Below, in pieces: positions 5,299 through 6,198 of a DNA stretch of 6,198 nt. Under the pieces are notes generated by a model. It worked only from the letters and a program-made list of their open reading frames with translations. It was not told the origin of the DNA and searched no databases. This DNA is from Patescibacteria group bacterium (lineage in GTDB: Bacteria > Patescibacteriota > Minisyncoccia > Phycocordibacterales > Phycocordibacteraceae). The position numbers and the translations under genes were made by a program. The stretch covers positions 1 to 6,198 of the forward strand of contig JAHJZL010000078.1 of the NCBI GenBank assembly GCA_018826405.1. The letters run 5' to 3'. The stretch's first letter is position 1, and each line of letters opens with the position of its first letter.

Positions 5299-6156
5299 AT
5301 GTCACGCACAGATACTGAACTCCGTGCTCTTGAAGAGAAAGCAGAAGCAATTCGAGAAACTATTTTAGACATGCTTGTTGCGGCTGGATCTGGGCACACG
5401 GCGGGCCCGCTCGGCATGGCAGACATTTTCACCGCACTCTATTTCGATATACTCGTGCACGATCCTAAAAATCCTTCATGGGAAGGAAGAGATAGATTGT
5501 TGCTATCAAACGGGCACATTGTACCCGTGCAATATGCAGCAATGGCACACGCAGGGTATTTCCCTATAGAGGAGTGTCTTACGCTCCGTACCTTCGGCTC
5601 TCGCTTGCAGGGACACCCAGAGCGCAACAAATTGCCAGGACTTGAAACAACATCAGGCCCCCTTGGTTCAGGGCTGTCTCAGGCTGCAGGTATGGCCTAT
5701 GCACTTCGTATGGATGGGAAGAAGAATCGCATCTATTGCGCAATGTCAGACGGAGAACAGCAGGAGGGAAATATCTGGGAGGCCGTAATGTTTGCAGGAA
5801 AGAATCGTCTCTCGAACCTTACGGCCATTATGGACCGCAACAATATCCAGATAGACGGTATGACGGAGGATGTAATGCCACTAGAGTCACTAGCTGCGAA
5901 ATACGAAGCCTTCAACTGGCATGTTATTGAGATAAACGGCCATAGCATTGATGGGTGTATTGATGCTGTTGAAACTGCAAAAGCAGTCTACGAAAAACCG
6001 ACGCTCATCATCGCACACACTATTCCAGGGAAAGGAGTTCCAGAGATTGAGTTTGATTACCATTGGCACGGAAAACCTCCCACAAAGGAAGAAGCAAAGA
6101 GATTTATACAGCAGCTGCGCTCTGGAGCTGGAAGAGTGCCTAACGAGTATGCGTAA
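5299..6156 (+). CDS. tkt: Transketolase, N-terminal (thiamine diphosphate-binding) subunit
   Basis: Transketolase transfers two-carbon units between ketose and aldose phosphates. This 285-aa protein is only the N-terminal pyrophosphate-binding domain; full-length enzymes are about 620-670 aa, and many archaea and CPR bacteria encode two separate subunits. Visible motifs are SGHTAGPLGMADI (31-43, His33), SNGH (70-73), GHP (105-107), the ETTSGPLGSGLSQA turn (116-129), and the ThDP/Mg motif with Asp151-Gly152-Glu153 and Asn181 thirty residues later. The usual first Gly of GDG is Ser150. The C-terminal part has IPGKG and WHGKPP (256-261), the normal end of this domain, so it is a natural subunit and not a broken gene. 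The partner C-terminal subunit is not seen: the next gene is a pilin that overlaps the stop by 8 nt. Confidence 0.93.
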   Translation: MSRTDTELRALEEKAEAIRETILDMLVAAGSGHTAGPLGMADIFTALYFDILVHDPKNPSWEGRDRLLLSNGHIVPVQYAAMAHAGYFPIEECLTLRTFGSRLQGHPERNKLPGLETTSGPLGSGLSQAAGMAYALRMDGKKNRIYCAMSDGEQQEGNIWEAVMFAGKNRLSNLTAIMDRNNIQIDGMTEDVMPLESLAAKYEAFNWHVIEINGHSIDGCIDAVETAKAVYEKPTLIIAHTIPGKGVPEIEFDYHWHGKPPTKEEAKRFIQQLRSGAGRVPNEYA

Positions 6157-6198
6157 CAGGGGATTCACACTTATTGAGCTGTTGGTTGTTATTGCCAT
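6149..6198 (+). CDS. Second type IV pilin-like protein (3' partial, first 16 codons)
   Basis: An ATG inside the last codons of the transketolase gene opens a frame reading MRNRG-FTLIELLVVIA before the window ends. This is the near-exact type IV prepilin signal: a 5-residue basic leader, Gly before the cut, Phe as mature residue 1, Glu at mature position 5, then the hydrophobic stalk helix. It overlaps the transketolase stop (6154-6156) by 8 nt in another frame, so translation is probably coupled. Its short leader contrasts with the 34-residue leader of the pilin at 3153. The rest of the protein, and hence whether it is a major pilin, minor pilin or pseudopilin, cannot be judged. Confidence 0.85.
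   Translation, partial: MRNRGFTLIELLVVIA

Noticed and set aside
5299..6156. Transketolase truncated by frameshift or nonsense mutation
   Set aside because: It ends after the complete N-terminal domain, at the place where natural split subunits end, and the next gene starts cleanly over its stop codon.

Overview
The window looks like chromosome from a Candidate Phyla Radiation / Patescibacteria genome, most likely the Parcubacteria branch (Kaiserbacteria-like); this placement is inferred from protein style, not from a marker gene. Supporting signs are: a pilin with the GFTLIELLIVIAI helix followed by SLNTAR and a 'SRDAKR…DL.QIRTALELHF' helix; a very long fibre protein with an internal Peptidase_S74 domain; a split (N-terminal only) transketolase; and a minimal non-oxidative pentose-phosphate set. 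No long reading frame contains an in-frame TGA, which argues against the TGA=Gly code of Gracilibacteria and Absconditabacteria. Every gene is on the + strand, packed with gaps of 68 nt or less. No stretch over 300 bases lacks a gene, and I see no tRNA, rRNA, CRISPR array, insertion sequence or integrase.

Layout. Positions 1-2067 hold the 3' part of a large secreted fibre/adhesin-like gene whose start lies left of the window. It has fibre repeats, an S74 intramolecular-chaperone domain with its Ser-Lys dyad, coiled coils, a beta domain, a DUF5011-like Ig fold and a Pro-rich tail. A 68-nt gap with an imperfect hairpin separates it from a second block: gap (2136-3146), a type IV pilin-like gene with a long leader (3153-3764), a small one-helix membrane protein (3789-4040), rpiB (4037-4525), rpe (4555-5277), the N-terminal half of transketolase (5299-6156), and the first 16 codons of a second pilin (6149-6198, cut by the window edge).

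How the genes fit together. RpiB and Rpe interconvert ribulose-5-P with ribose-5-P and xylulose-5-P. Transketolase moves two-carbon units between pentose phosphates and glycolytic intermediates, and GAPDH consumes the glyceraldehyde-3-P formed. This is the usual CPR route linking sugar phosphates to nucleotide precursors and ATP. The interleaved pilin genes suggest that surface appendage or DNA-uptake components are co-transcribed with carbon metabolism.

The most notable points are: the internal position of the S74 self-cleavage domain; an Rpe-like enzyme that keeps the catalytic aspartates but has lost both usual metal-binding histidines; a Ser/Glu-type RpiB with an inserted loop; a transketolase N-half followed by a pilin instead of its C-half; and a repeated TATNCT element 6-7 nt before three start codons, with no Shine-Dalgarno sequence, suggesting leaderless promoters. 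Nothing here is clearly a wholly new system.
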